NCBI RefSeq assembly: GCF_003429095.1
Contig: NZ_QVTE01000024.1
Coordinates: forward strand, 1 to 64,000
Direction of reading: 5' to 3'
Source of the DNA: Peribacillus saganii
GTDB lineage: Bacteria > Bacillota > Bacilli > Bacillales > DSM-1321
DNA: 64,000 bases
Shown here: piece by piece, positions 43,065 to 52,255 of the stretch
Layout: each line of letters begins with the position of its first letter
How positions within the stretch are numbered: position 1 is the first letter of the stretch
Made by a program: the position numbers and the translations under genes
Notes under the pieces: generated by a model
Seen by the model: the letters and a program-made list of their open reading frames with translations, nothing else
Databases searched by the model: none
Told to the model about the DNA's origin: nothing

Positions 43065-45005
43065 ATGAAAAAGAATTTATTTACAGCCTTTCTGTTAACA
43101 TTAGTCGTTTTTCTGCTTCCTATTCCGTCCATGGCCGAGGAAAATATGGCTGCTAATAACTTAATCCGAGTGAACATCTTATTTAACGAAGAAATTGACC
43201 ATACGCTTTTGAAAGATGTAAATGCTTCAATCATTAATGAATATGATTCAATTGGAGCAGCTACGGCAGATGTTGAATCTAGGTACATGCCTGTTCTGGA
43301 AGTTGCGGCAACTGTTAAAGAGGTAACAATCGACCAGCAAGTGAGGACTAAAGCGCAAACTGTCCCTTGGTCACATGAAAAATTAAACCTAAAAAACCAG
43401 CAGCCGTCCTCGTTGTCAGGCAAAGGAGTAAAAATCGCAATTGTTGATTCCGGTATTGATTTTACCCACCCGGACTTAAAAATTGCAGGCGGAAAATGTG
43501 TGCTCGATATTACGGAAGACCCGGAGGCCTGCAGTAATTCCTATATGGATGATAATGGGCATGGAACTCATGTAGCGGGTATTATCGGAGCACAAAATAA
43601 TAGTATTGGAGTTGCAGGTATTGCTCCTAATGCGATGATTTATGGAGTAAAAGCTCTTGATTATTCTGGGCTTGGCACAACGTCAACGATATTGGCGGCA
43701 ATGGATTGGTGCATCCAGAACAAAATGGATATTATTAATTTAAGCCTGTCTCTGCCGGTTGAGGATTTGGCAATGAAAGCTATGATCGACCAGGCCTATA
43801 ACCAAGGGATTTTAGTCGTTGCCGCGGCAGGAAATGAAGGGCATAAGACAGACAGTGATGAAACGGTCCAATATCCAGCAAAGTTTTCAAATGTTATCGC
43901 GGTTTCAGCGTTAAACAAATATAACCAGGTAATTGATAAATCTTCTATTGGTGCCAAGGTTGAATTTTCAGCACCGGGAAATGCGATTGTAAGTACTCTT
44001 CCTGCCAGCATCGATCGTGATGGCTATGGAGCTCTTACTGGTACTTCCATGGCCGCTCCGCATGTAACGGCAATGGCTGCTCTCTACATAGAAAAGTATC
44101 CGAATTTGACCAACAAGCAAATTCGGCAAAAAATGCAGCAAAATGCGCTCGACTTGGGTGTCCCTTCACGGGATCCGCTCTATGGCTATGGACTTGTACA
44201 GGCAGACACGGTTCCTCTGGTGCAGGAAAATGAAACAAAAACTGCCCAGACAGTCGGGGATAAAGGCAGCATAAGCATTACGATAACCTCACTGCCGGAA
44301 GTGTCTCAAGGCTATAACCTGTACCGAAATAACAGATTGATAATTAGCAGCGGCAGCGAAGAAATGATTGAGGATTATGGAGTAAAGGGAAATATCGAGT
44401 ATCTGCTTGTACCGCTGTTAAACGGAGAAGAGATGGTCGACCAATCCCATAGTTTTTCAGTGAACGTCCAAAACCCCGTTATTCCTGATTTGAACAACGA
44501 TTTATGGTACAGCAGAAATATGATGTATCTGTACAATAAAGGGATCATCAATGGTTACCTTAATGGAGAAGTGCGTCCTAATAAGCTAGTTACTAGAGCG
44601 GAAGCGGTGGCCATGCTCGGCAGCTCCCTTGGCTACAGTGCTGAAAAAAGAACCACAAGATTCAAGGATGTTCCGTCCGACAGCTTTGCATCGGGCTATA
44701 TTCAAGCAGCCTATGAACAGGGGATACTAAACGGTTTCCCGGATGGAACATTTAAACCTAACTCTCCGGTAACCCGTGTCGAAATGGCTATTTTGCTTTC
44801 AAAAGCATATAGCCTGCCCAATGCAGAAAGCCATTCTTACACAGACGTAAACACAAAAGTGACCGGATATGAATCTATTTACAAAATCGCCGGGGCAAAC
44901 ATTACACAAGGCTATCCAGACGGTACGTTCCGGCCATACGAACCAATGAGCAGATCAACCTATTCCGTGTTTTTATCCAAAGTGAATAATCCGCGGCTGA
45001 AGTAG
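43065..45005 (+). CDS. SLH-anchored subtilisin-family serine protease
   Basis: 646 residues. Signal peptide, ~85-residue propeptide, then an S8 peptidase domain: catalytic Asp in IAIVDSGIDFTHPDL, His in DNGHGTHVAGIIGAQ, Asn in VAAAGNEG, Ser in GTSMAAPHVTAMA. A beta linker follows, then three SLH repeats (~480-640: GYLNGEVRPNKLVTRAEA, GFPDGTFKPNSPVTRVEM, GYPDGTFRPYEPMSRSTY). It should act outside the cell, tethered to the wall, in turnover or processing of surface proteins such as its SLH neighbours. CGAGGG 6-8 nt upstream of the ATG. Confidence 0.93.
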   Translation: MKKNLFTAFLLTLVVFLLPIPSMAEENMAANNLIRVNILFNEEIDHTLLKDVNASIINEYDSIGAATADVESRYMPVLEVAATVKEVTIDQQVRTKAQTVPWSHEKLNLKNQQPSSLSGKGVKIAIVDSGIDFTHPDLKIAGGKCVLDITEDPEACSNSYMDDNGHGTHVAGIIGAQNNSIGVAGIAPNAMIYGVKALDYSGLGTTSTILAAMDWCIQNKMDIINLSLSLPVEDLAMKAMIDQAYNQGILVVAAAGNEGHKTDSDETVQYPAKFSNVIAVSALNKYNQVIDKSSIGAKVEFSAPGNAIVSTLPASIDRDGYGALTGTSMAAPHVTAMAALYIEKYPNLTNKQIRQKMQQNALDLGVPSRDPLYGYGLVQADTVPLVQENETKTAQTVGDKGSISITITSLPEVSQGYNLYRNNRLIISSGSEEMIEDYGVKGNIEYLLVPLLNGEEMVDQSHSFSVNVQNPVIPDLNNDLWYSRNMMYLYNKGIINGYLNGEVRPNKLVTRAEAVAMLGSSLGYSAEKRTTRFKDVPSDSFASGYIQAAYEQGILNGFPDGTFKPNSPVTRVEMAILLSKAYSLPNAESHSYTDVNTKVTGYESIYKIAGANITQGYPDGTFRPYEPMSRSTYSVFLSKVNNPRLK

Positions 45006-45168
45006 GATTGTTATACCTAAATTAATCTTGCAAACTTTGATATTGTTTGTCTCACATGCTTATAGATAATAAAGAGAAGTGCTGCCTATTATTCAGTTTT
45101 ATACAGGTGAATTCTCATTAAAAAGAAAAATGCAAAAACAACTATATTTCCCTTGGAGTTGATTTCCA

Positions 45169-45206
45169 AAGCTGTTGAAAAAAGCGATTTTTTAGCAGCT
45201 TTTTTC
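45169..45206 (+). terminator. Hairpin with T run after the protease gene
   Basis: AGCTGTTGAAAAAA pairs with TTTTTTAGCAGCT (one mismatch) and is followed by TTTTT. 165 bp downstream of the stop at 45005. Confidence 0.6.
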
Positions 45207-45349
45207 TCTTTACTCTAGCTTTTTAATGCATCAAATAATATTAATTCCTAAAAATGTAAAAAAATTCAGACTTTCTAAGGGTTTTTGCTAGTTATTATGA
45301 ACTAGATATAGTAATATAATTCCAATGACCTTTTTCGGGAGATGGTATT

Positions 45350-45448
45350 TTGATATTAGGATCTATTATTTGCATGCTGCGCGGAAAACATAAAATCAGT
45401 ATGTATACTCATAGGTGTGTCACATGCGGCAAGGAGAGAAGAGCTTAA
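45350..45448 (+). CDS. 32-residue zinc-finger-like peptide
   Basis: TTG start, GGGAG 9 nt upstream. The product (start ILGSIICMLRGKHKISMYTH, then RCVTCGKERRA) has a CxxC and a His like very small DUF1660-type proteins, but it is too short for certainty. The stop codon lies inside the terminator hairpin at 45440, so the message ends with the gene. Confidence 0.4.
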   Translation: MILGSIICMLRGKHKISMYTHRCVTCGKERRA

Positions 45449-45469
45449 TTTATAAGCTCTTTTTGTTTT
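45440..45469 (+). terminator. Terminator overlapping the small 45350 gene
   Basis: Perfect AGAGCTT/AAGCTCT stem with a 7 nt loop followed by TTTTTGTTTTT. The TAA of the 45350 frame lies within it. Confidence 0.75.
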
Positions 45470-45641
45470 TCTGGATCTCCAAAATCCTCTAATTTCCACT
45501 TGACGTCCCTTTTTGTATCTGTATTGTTACACAGTTTGTGCTCATAGCTTTTCTATCTGGCTCGAAACTATCCTAACTCGGATGAATGGTCCCACCCAGG
45601 AAGAAAATTTAAAAAACGCCCATCAAATGGATAGACGTTAA

Positions 45642-45758
45642 CTAAAGAAGAACTAATATTTTTATCCAGCCGAAAAATGACAGCCATAACGGAATGCTAA
45701 AAACAGTTCCCCACAGGAGACCTTTAAAAAAATTCTGTGTTTCAGTATATTCATTCAT
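45642..45758 (-). CDS. 38-residue small membrane protein
   Basis: Minus strand, GGTGAT 5 nt before the ATG. The product begins NEYTETQNFFKGLLWGTVFS and continues with a hydrophobic IPLWLSFFGW...ILVLL, a single membrane helix with Trp at both faces. The good ribosome site and clean composition support a real gene. Role unknown. Confidence 0.5.
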   Translation of the reverse strand: MNEYTETQNFFKGLLWGTVFSIPLWLSFFGWIKILVLL

Positions 45759-46201
45759 AATAATCACCTTTTTTTCATTGGTTATATTATGAGATTCTTT
45801 CCATGTTTGAAGCTTTTAAACGGCGTGTTAACAAATAAGTTTTGCAGAGGAAATATTGGATTATGTAAAAGTCAACCGTGACTGCCAACTAGCTGTGTAG
45901 TTATAGTTGTTTTATTCCGCTATCATGATTCATTCCTAGTAACAACCATTTTTCCAACAATGTTTTCTATTAAGAATAATAAGCGCAAATGCCTTTTCCC
46001 TGATCACTCTACTTTAATCCCATTTTCAACTCTTAATATTTAAATGAAAGGATAAAATACTATAAATACCCAAATTTTATCCAAATATACCAACTTAATA
46101 TAATTGTAATATAAGTGTAACATTATAATCCTTTTTTCTTGGTAGAATAACCCTAGAAAAACAAAATTCGATACTTTTTACATTTATCGGAGAATTTCGG
46201 G
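45759..46201. other. AT-rich spacer upstream of the NlpC/P60 gene
   Basis: No supportable gene. A TATAAT box at 46124-46129 is the best candidate promoter for the gene at 46211; it sits ~80 bp before the start. Confidence 0.35.
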
Positions 46202-46210
46202 GTGGAATAC

Positions 46211-47191
46211 GTGAAGAGACTTATCAGTCAGCTGCTGATTGCAGGCTTATTGTTTACCTTTTTACCGGTTGTCCAGGTTCAGGCTTCTGAGGATGATAGA
46301 TTACTGGAATATGCAAAGAGCTTCCAGGGCGTTCCTTATAAAATGGGAGGCTCAACGCCAAGTGGGTTCGACTGCTCAGGGTTTCTTATATATGTATTTA
46401 AAGAAATAGGAATCAGTTTGCCGAGAACAGCCGCTGAACAATACAATATTGGTACAAAAGTTGAGAGAGACGATCTTCAGCCCGGAGATTTAGTTTTTTT
46501 CTCTAATACATATAAGCCAGGGATTTCCCATTCAGGGATTTATGTTGGTGATAATTCATTTATAAGTGCTACATCAAGTAAGGGGATTGACATTGTTTCC
46601 TTAAGCAACTCTTACTGGGGACCTAAATATGCCGGCGCAAAGCGTGTTATAACAGCTGGAGAATATAAAGATATTCCCCAAAGCCATTTTGCCTACGAAG
46701 CTGTTAAGCAGCTTAGTACCCAGCAAATTATACTGGGATTTGAAGATCAGACATTTAAACCGGCAGATTCCGTTACAAGGGGACAGGCAGCTGCCATTAT
46801 CAATAGAGTGTTAAAAGAAAGTCCGAAGAGCTTAAACTCCTACCATGATGTTCCTGCTTCATCAAGGTTCGCAAAAGACATCGCAGCTATCAAGGAACTC
46901 GGCATCATTAATGGTTTTCCGGATGGCACCTTCAGACCTGAAAGCACGATGACTAGAGCACAAATGGCAGTTATTGTCGACAAGGCATTCAAGTTAGGCA
47001 CAAAGAATGTCACCAGTGCAGCAGCGGTGTATGCAGATGTTCCATCAAGCTATTGGGCACATGACGCCATAGTGCTGATGAACAAGATAGATATAACAAC
47101 AGGATTCAAAACAGAGACATATCGTATAGCGGATTCCGCTACACGGGCCGACTTTTCTGCGGCAATCTATAATGCGCTTCATGTGAAATAA
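46211..47191 (+). CDS. SLH-anchored NlpC/P60 peptidase
   Basis: About 326 residues. Signal peptide (KRLISQLLIAGLLFTFLPVV), NlpC/P60 domain at ~30-145 with the catalytic Cys in GFDCSGFLIY, His in HSGIYVGD and a third polar residue after ATSSKGI, then three SLH repeats (GFEDQTFKPADSVTRGQ, GFPDGTFRPESTMTRAQ, and a final weaker one). It cleaves gamma-D-Glu-diamino acid type bonds in peptidoglycan stem peptides. Two GTG starts are possible, 46202 and 46211; I favour 46211 (GGGGTGG 5 nt upstream, KRL start). Confidence 0.9.
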   Translation: MKRLISQLLIAGLLFTFLPVVQVQASEDDRLLEYAKSFQGVPYKMGGSTPSGFDCSGFLIYVFKEIGISLPRTAAEQYNIGTKVERDDLQPGDLVFFSNTYKPGISHSGIYVGDNSFISATSSKGIDIVSLSNSYWGPKYAGAKRVITAGEYKDIPQSHFAYEAVKQLSTQQIILGFEDQTFKPADSVTRGQAAAIINRVLKESPKSLNSYHDVPASSRFAKDIAAIKELGIINGFPDGTFRPESTMTRAQMAVIVDKAFKLGTKNVTSAAAVYADVPSSYWAHDAIVLMNKIDITTGFKTETYRIADSATRADFSAAIYNALHVK

Positions 47192-47203
47192 AGTTATGAA
47201 GAG

Positions 47204-47235
47204 GAATGCTATGTTCTTGTAGCATTCTTTTTTTA
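47204..47235 (+). terminator. Terminator of the NlpC/P60 gene
   Basis: GAATGCTA/TAGCATTC with an 8 nt loop, then TTTTTTT; 12 bp after the stop. Confidence 0.85.
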
Positions 47236-47278
47236 TATCTCAAATGCTTTCAATGAAACATATAAAATTTCTTTACCC

Positions 47279-47333
47279 TGAATTGAATTAATTTACAGTA
47301 AATTCAATTCATTCTGAGTTTTTATGGTACAAT
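47279..47333 (+). promoter_or_regulatory. Palindromic operator-like site overlapping a promoter
   Basis: A perfect 11 bp inverted repeat (TGAATTGAATT at 47279, AATTCAATTCA at 47301, 11 nt spacer) covers the -35 position of a TACAAT -10 box at 47328-47333. A regulator bound here would block or steer polymerase. It is upstream of the structured leader and the hydrolase gene. Confidence 0.45.
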
Positions 47334-47339
47334 GGTCAT

Positions 47340-47627
47340 GGGTAATTATTTTTTACAATCTGCTTTCTTTCCTTTGTGAAAAGGGAATGCAGACTTCTAT
47401 ATATCGATACTCCATTCCTGGTTCCGGTTCATCCCGGCGCTCATAACTTATGCTAACAGGCATCCCAGGAAGCGGTGATCCCAGCTGTGAAAGGAATGGA
47501 TCGGGACGGTATGCCATTCACCGTATAAGAATGGCTTTTATTTTATTAACGACCCATGCCCAGTCGAGGATGTTTTTCCTTTTAACTGAATTCTGCAATG
47601 CTGCGCCACCCTTGATGGTGTTTTTTT
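47340..47627 (+). ncRNA. Candidate structured leader RNA of unknown class
   Basis: Between the promoter at 47328 and a T run at 47621 the sequence has several complementary blocks: TCTGC...TTTCCTTT with AAAAGGGAATGCAGA (47357-47393), CCATTCC (47411) with GGAATGG (47490), and CCGG/CCGG. It ends in a weak CACC/GGTG hairpin plus TTTTTTT. GC content is higher than the surroundings and no good frame is present. It does not match a riboswitch consensus I know. Confidence 0.3.
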
Positions 47628-47723
47628 ATTCAACTGTGTTTTCTTACAGATCTGTCTTTGAAAAGTGATTCTCATTTATATACAAATTTTTCAAAAAAAT
47701 GAAACATTTTCTTTTCTCGTTCG

Positions 47724-47729
47724 TATAAT
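47724..47729 (+). promoter_or_regulatory. -10 box of the hydrolase gene
   Basis: TATAAT 32 bp before the TTG start at 47761. The -35 side is poor. Confidence 0.4.
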
Positions 47730-47760
47730 AGTTAAGTCAAGTATTAGGGGGGAAACACGG

Positions 47761-49665
47761 TTGGCGAAACAAGGATCAAATTTAATCGGTAAATTGATGT
47801 TGGCAGGAACTCTAGGATTAACAGGTGTTGCAGGGAGTTTGCCGGCAACAGAACAGCATGCTTATGCAGAGAGTGTGAAAGAGGCTGTCGATTACACACA
47901 AAAGGCAAAGGATTTTGTTGCGTTTGCCGAAGCCGGCAAATGGCAGGAAGCCTACAAGCTTTTGAGTGAAAATCTTCAACCTGCTTTATCTCCAGAACTT
48001 TTACCGCAATTCTATACCGGTTTAACAGCGCACTACGGGAAAGTCAGTGAAACAAAATTCAAAGATTTGAAGAATGATGGAGTACATACGAAGGCGACAT
48101 TTAGAGTTACGGCAGAAAAGGGCAGCTTGGAGCTTGTTTTGCGATTAAACAGTGAAGGTAAGGTGGATGACTTTTTTTATGATTTTCCAACTAACCCCAC
48201 GAGCTTCTTGAACCCAGTTTACAATCATCCCGAAAATTACTCAGAAAAACAGCTTGTCATTGGTGAAGGAGCATTTTCTTTGCCGGCTACGCTGACTGTT
48301 CCAAAGGGGAAAGGACCATTTCCTGTTGTTGTTCTTGTTCACGGTTCAGGTGCACATGATCGGGATGAAACCGCGTTTGTGAATAAGCCATTCCGTGACA
48401 TTGCTGTGGGTTTGGCGAACGATGGGATAGCGGTACTCCGCTACGATAAACGGACAAAAGTCCATCCTATTAAATCCAGCCTTGTACCTGCATTCTCAAT
48501 CCAAGAGGAAACAGTAATCGATGCAAACCTTGTTGTAGAAAAATTAAAATCACTCCCGGAGGTTGATTCTAAGAAAATTTTTGTTCTCGGACATAGCCAG
48601 GGGGCTTTTGCATTACCGCTTATTATTGAAAACGATAAGGATAAGGATATTAAAGGAGCGATTGGTGTCGCCGGGCCGGCAGGGAAGTTCCATAATCTAT
48701 TACTCTTGCAAATGGAACAGCAGCTGGAAAGAGCAAAGCAAATGAACCTTCCGCCAGACCAGCTTCAGGCTGTTAAAGATAATCTTGTATTCTTCCAGGA
48801 ACAGATCGGTTTGATAAACGACCCGCAATACTCTACAGAAAAGTTCCCGGCTAACTTTAAATTGCAAAACCCGTACTGGTGGTATGATATCCGTGATTAT
48901 ATACCGACTGAACTGGCAAAACAGCAAAATGTGCCGTTGCTTCTTCTGCAGGGCGGCAAAGATATTCAAGTGGAGGAAACTCAACTTGAATCCTGGAAAA
49001 CAGAGCTTAAAGAGCGGTCCAATGTAGAATACAAATTATATCCTGACATGTTCCATATGCTAATCAACTACTCAGGAACACCTGATGGGATGACAGAATA
49101 TATGACCCCAGGCAATGTGCCGCAGGAGTTTATTTCGGATATTGCCAAATGGGTTAAGTCAGGAAGTTTAGAGAATAAGCCTGATCTTTCTGTTTTCAAA
49201 GACTACAAGCCAAATGAGTATTGGTCAGAAGCGTTTGCTTGGGCAATTGGCAAGGGCATCATCTTTGGCTATGCAGATCAAAAGCTGCTGAAGCCTGCAA
49301 AGGTTATGACCGAGAGCGAGTATTTACGAGTATTCCTTCGTTATTACTTAGGAGCAGACCTGAAGGATGAATCTTTGAAGTCGGTATATGCACAATCTAA
49401 AAAGCTGGGTCTTCCGGTCAAACAGAACCCAAATGCCGTTCTATCCAGAGGAAAAGCAGCAGTGCTTCTGGCAAAAGGATTTACAAACAAGAACATGACT
49501 GAAAAACAGGCTGTCCAATGGCTGTATGATCAGAACCTGGCCAGCGGGCATAAGGACAAGGACGGAAAAGTACGGAAAACATATGAATCATTCAAACCAA
49601 AGGACCCTATTGTAAGGGCGCAGTTGGTAACGTTGCTGCAAAAAATACACGCTTGGAAACAATAA
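47761..49665 (+). CDS. Secreted alpha/beta hydrolase with C-terminal SLH-like domains
   Basis: About 634 residues. TTG start with GGGGGG 8 nt upstream; upstream in-frame codons have none. Signal peptide to ~38 (AYAES). Residues 45-140 resemble a DUF3887-type domain (KDFVAFAEAGKWQEAYKLL). The hydrolase core at ~165-460 shows VLVHGSGAHDRDE (oxyanion loop), nucleophile Ser in VLGHSQGAFALPL, acid Asp in LLQGGKDIQVEE and His in PDMFHMLINY. The last ~150 residues carry two to three degenerate SLH repeats. Substrate is unknown; an esterase or peptidase at the cell surface is expected. Confidence 0.85.
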   Translation: MAKQGSNLIGKLMLAGTLGLTGVAGSLPATEQHAYAESVKEAVDYTQKAKDFVAFAEAGKWQEAYKLLSENLQPALSPELLPQFYTGLTAHYGKVSETKFKDLKNDGVHTKATFRVTAEKGSLELVLRLNSEGKVDDFFYDFPTNPTSFLNPVYNHPENYSEKQLVIGEGAFSLPATLTVPKGKGPFPVVVLVHGSGAHDRDETAFVNKPFRDIAVGLANDGIAVLRYDKRTKVHPIKSSLVPAFSIQEETVIDANLVVEKLKSLPEVDSKKIFVLGHSQGAFALPLIIENDKDKDIKGAIGVAGPAGKFHNLLLLQMEQQLERAKQMNLPPDQLQAVKDNLVFFQEQIGLINDPQYSTEKFPANFKLQNPYWWYDIRDYIPTELAKQQNVPLLLLQGGKDIQVEETQLESWKTELKERSNVEYKLYPDMFHMLINYSGTPDGMTEYMTPGNVPQEFISDIAKWVKSGSLENKPDLSVFKDYKPNEYWSEAFAWAIGKGIIFGYADQKLLKPAKVMTESEYLRVFLRYYLGADLKDESLKSVYAQSKKLGLPVKQNPNAVLSRGKAAVLLAKGFTNKNMTEKQAVQWLYDQNLASGHKDKDGKVRKTYESFKPKDPIVRAQLVTLLQKIHAWKQ

Positions 49666-49687
49666 TTCCTTATTGGAACATACACGT

Positions 49688-49720
49688 GAAAGCTCTGTGA
49701 AAAATGCACAGAGCTTTTTG
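49688..49720 (+). terminator. Terminator of the hydrolase gene
   Basis: AAAGCTCTGTG/CACAGAGCTTT with a 7 nt loop, ending in TTTTTG; 22 bp after the stop. Confidence 0.85.
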
Positions 49721-49727
49721 TTTTTAA

Positions 49728-49854
49728 ATTCTGCGAAAACGAGGACTAATTCTATGAAAAGTAAGATTTATTTCGTGAAGATATGGAATAATTCAGTGAA
49801 AAACGGGATGACATTCTGTGAAGGGTTTGTAATATTCGCCAAATCCCCTTGTAC
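49728..49854 (+). repeat. Six degenerate 21-22 bp tandem repeats
   Basis: ATTC-type units start at 49728, 49749, 49770, 49791, 49813 and 49834: ATTCTGCGAAAA, ATTCTATGAAAA, ATTTCGTGAAG, ATTCAGTGAAAA, ATTCTGTGAAGG, ATTCGCC. The ATTCnnTGAA core with ~21 bp (two helical turns) spacing suggests an array of protein sites on one DNA face or an old slippage repeat. It lies between a terminator and the glucosaminidase gene. Confidence 0.6.
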
Positions 49855-50062
49855 CCAGCCTTTAGGTGTCTTAAACCTATAAAAATAGTAAAAAAGTTCT
49901 ATTTCTACAAAAACCCACAAAAAATCCCAATACAACCGCCTTTTAAACTAGTTATTTGCTAAAATAGAAATATCCTGTCATTTTGTCAAAATGTTGCACA
50001 TGTAACAGTTTCTAGTAAACGTTGACTTTGGCCAAAAAGATAAAGTTGAAAGGAAGTTTTTA

Positions 50063-52090
50063 ATGAGAAAAATTAGCACACTCCTTCTAAGTTTCTTGCT
50101 TATTGTCTCCTTATTACCGAACCGTTTTGCCTCCGCGGCAGATGACCTTACTGGAATTGCACTGGAAATGGAAATGAGGGCAATGGCAGAGAAGGGAGTA
50201 ATTTTAGGGTATGGCCCTGGAAAGTACGGGCCGCATGATCAAGTATCAAGAGGGCAGTTTGCTAACTTCATAGCACGTGCTCTTAAATTGCCGGAAGGAC
50301 AGCCAAAGTTTAAGGATGTACCGGTTACAGCAAGTCTAGCTCCGGGAATCTACTCAGCTGTAGCTGCCGGAATCATCACCGGGTATTCAGCGGGAACCTT
50401 TGCCCCGAATGACCCAATCACCCGTGAACAGATGGCTAATATGATTGATAAATCACTGGATTATCTGAAAGTGCCAAAACAGAAAGCAGCATTGGCTTTC
50501 ACCGATGAAAAGCTCGTTACCTCATCGATATCCCGTAATTCTATTGCGAATATGGTTGCTCTAGGAATTATCGCAGGTATACCTAATGTAGACAGTGAAG
50601 GGAACCTGACCGGAACCTTCCGTTTCGACCCTAAGAAATCCGCGACCCGTGCCCATGCAGCAGCATTCATTTACAGAATGTTAAAGGCTGCGGAAGGAAT
50701 ACAGGAAGAAGAGGATCCGAGCCAAGGGCAAGATCCATTTAAAATCGGCACAGTGAGTGCTGCCGGAGAACTGACTATTAGTCCAAAAAGCTATAACACG
50801 TTTGATGCAGCAAATTCAGCGATAACTAACAGCAACACTCAAGTTGTTTTGTATAATGATTCTATTATTAAAATGAAATCAGGCATTGTTATGGCGAAGC
50901 CAACTGTCGGGAGCTCGGCTGCAGTCATCTATGAAGCTGATATGAAAACAGTTATAATGCCTGTTGCTACAGGTGGTGCTGTTCCGGCGACCGAGATGGA
51001 ATATGTCAGATCAGATGATGAGAAGATTGAAGTCAAGGTTGCTGGCAGACAAGGTTTTGTAAAGCATGCAAATGCCTATCTTGTCCCTCTTGCGATGATG
51101 AAGGGCAGATCCTATTACACTGTTAACAGTGCAGGAGAATTGGTTCATAATGTATATGACATTGATAAAAACAGCCATACTGCCTATACTACGGGAATTG
51201 CACCTTCTTTTCTAAAGCAGGGTACGAAATACATTAGCTGGGACGGAAATTCGTTTAAATCAGAAAACGGTACAGTGGTCGGAACTGCTTATCAGTATTT
51301 TAATATGCTTCCGGCACGTTCAAAGACAAATTACACAGCAGCCGAATTAGATCAATATATCAATCAAGTACTTGCTGAAAAAGAAGCATTATATACTTCT
51401 AATCCAACCACTTTCATTCGTTATAAGGATGCAACAAAAACAAGCAAGCTGATTGGCCTTGGTGCAACCTTAAAGGAAGTGGAAAGCACGTATAAGATTA
51501 ATGCGCTATTAATCTTAGGAATGGCCATGCATGAGAGCGATTTTGGAACAAGTACTCATGCTCAGAAGAACAATAATATCTTTGGGATTAAAGTGTTTGA
51601 TAGCAATCCGGAAGACGGAGAGCAGTACGCAACTATAAAAGATTGCATTATTAGCTTAATGAACAACTATCTGAATAAAAATTACGTTCCAATCCCAGAC
51701 AGCGGTTTTGCTTATCAAAATGGCGGTTCTCCAGGCAACAAAAATCGCGGCATCAATGTCCGCTATGCCTCTGACGCCTATTGGGGACAAAAAGTAGCCG
51801 GCCATATGTACCGCGTTGATAAAGCGTTAGGTGGAAAAGACTTCCTCAATAACGCCAACCCGTATAACATTGGCATCACCAATATCCAGGGACTTAATGT
51901 CAGGATGGGCGCCGGAACTTCTTTTGATAAGCAATTTACCTATCCAAAGCCAGGTTATCCTGTAATCATTGCCGGAACCGAGAAAGCTTCAAATGGCACT
52001 GACTGGTATAAAATTATCTCAGACAGCAATGCAAATGAATTTGCTTATGTCAGTGCTGAATATGTAGATAATATTACTATCGCAAAGTAA
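50063..52090 (+). CDS. SLH-anchored glucosaminidase (GH73-like) with SH3 domain
   Basis: 675 residues. Signal peptide, three SLH repeats at ~35-215 (GYGPGKYGPHDQVSRGQ, GYSAGTFAPNDPITREQ, and a third), an unassigned beta region (~240-390), a glucosaminidase domain at ~440-590 with the catalytic Glu in LGMAMHESDFGTS followed by NNIFGIK, and a C-terminal SH3 domain (GLNVRMGAGTSFDKQF). It hydrolyses glycan strands of peptidoglycan. Start ATG with AAAGGAAG 8 nt upstream. Single gene with terminator. Confidence 0.9.
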   Translation: MRKISTLLLSFLLIVSLLPNRFASAADDLTGIALEMEMRAMAEKGVILGYGPGKYGPHDQVSRGQFANFIARALKLPEGQPKFKDVPVTASLAPGIYSAVAAGIITGYSAGTFAPNDPITREQMANMIDKSLDYLKVPKQKAALAFTDEKLVTSSISRNSIANMVALGIIAGIPNVDSEGNLTGTFRFDPKKSATRAHAAAFIYRMLKAAEGIQEEEDPSQGQDPFKIGTVSAAGELTISPKSYNTFDAANSAITNSNTQVVLYNDSIIKMKSGIVMAKPTVGSSAAVIYEADMKTVIMPVATGGAVPATEMEYVRSDDEKIEVKVAGRQGFVKHANAYLVPLAMMKGRSYYTVNSAGELVHNVYDIDKNSHTAYTTGIAPSFLKQGTKYISWDGNSFKSENGTVVGTAYQYFNMLPARSKTNYTAAELDQYINQVLAEKEALYTSNPTTFIRYKDATKTSKLIGLGATLKEVESTYKINALLILGMAMHESDFGTSTHAQKNNNIFGIKVFDSNPEDGEQYATIKDCIISLMNNYLNKNYVPIPDSGFAYQNGGSPGNKNRGINVRYASDAYWGQKVAGHMYRVDKALGGKDFLNNANPYNIGITNIQGLNVRMGAGTSFDKQFTYPKPGYPVIIAGTEKASNGTDWYKIISDSNANEFAYVSAEYVDNITIAK

Positions 52091-52100
52091 ATAATTATTA

Positions 52101-52140
52101 GAGCTGAACTCCCATATATTATGCGGGTTCAGCTTTTTTT
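52101..52140 (+). terminator. Terminator of the glucosaminidase gene
   Basis: AGCTGAAC-CCC/GGG-GTTCAGCT stem followed by TTTTTTT. Confidence 0.85.
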
Positions 52141-52255
52141 ATTTTGGAGTTAAATTTAAATCTGTAGTTATGAGTTTGTAAATAACAACAATCTGAATGA
52201 AGTGGAGGGATTATTTAAGTTAACCCGGTCACAAATGTACAATCGGTCGGAAACT

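Noticed and set aside
47450-47668. 72-codon frame in the leader of the hydrolase gene
   Set aside because: No ribosome site and composition unlike protein; the region looks like structured non-coding RNA instead.
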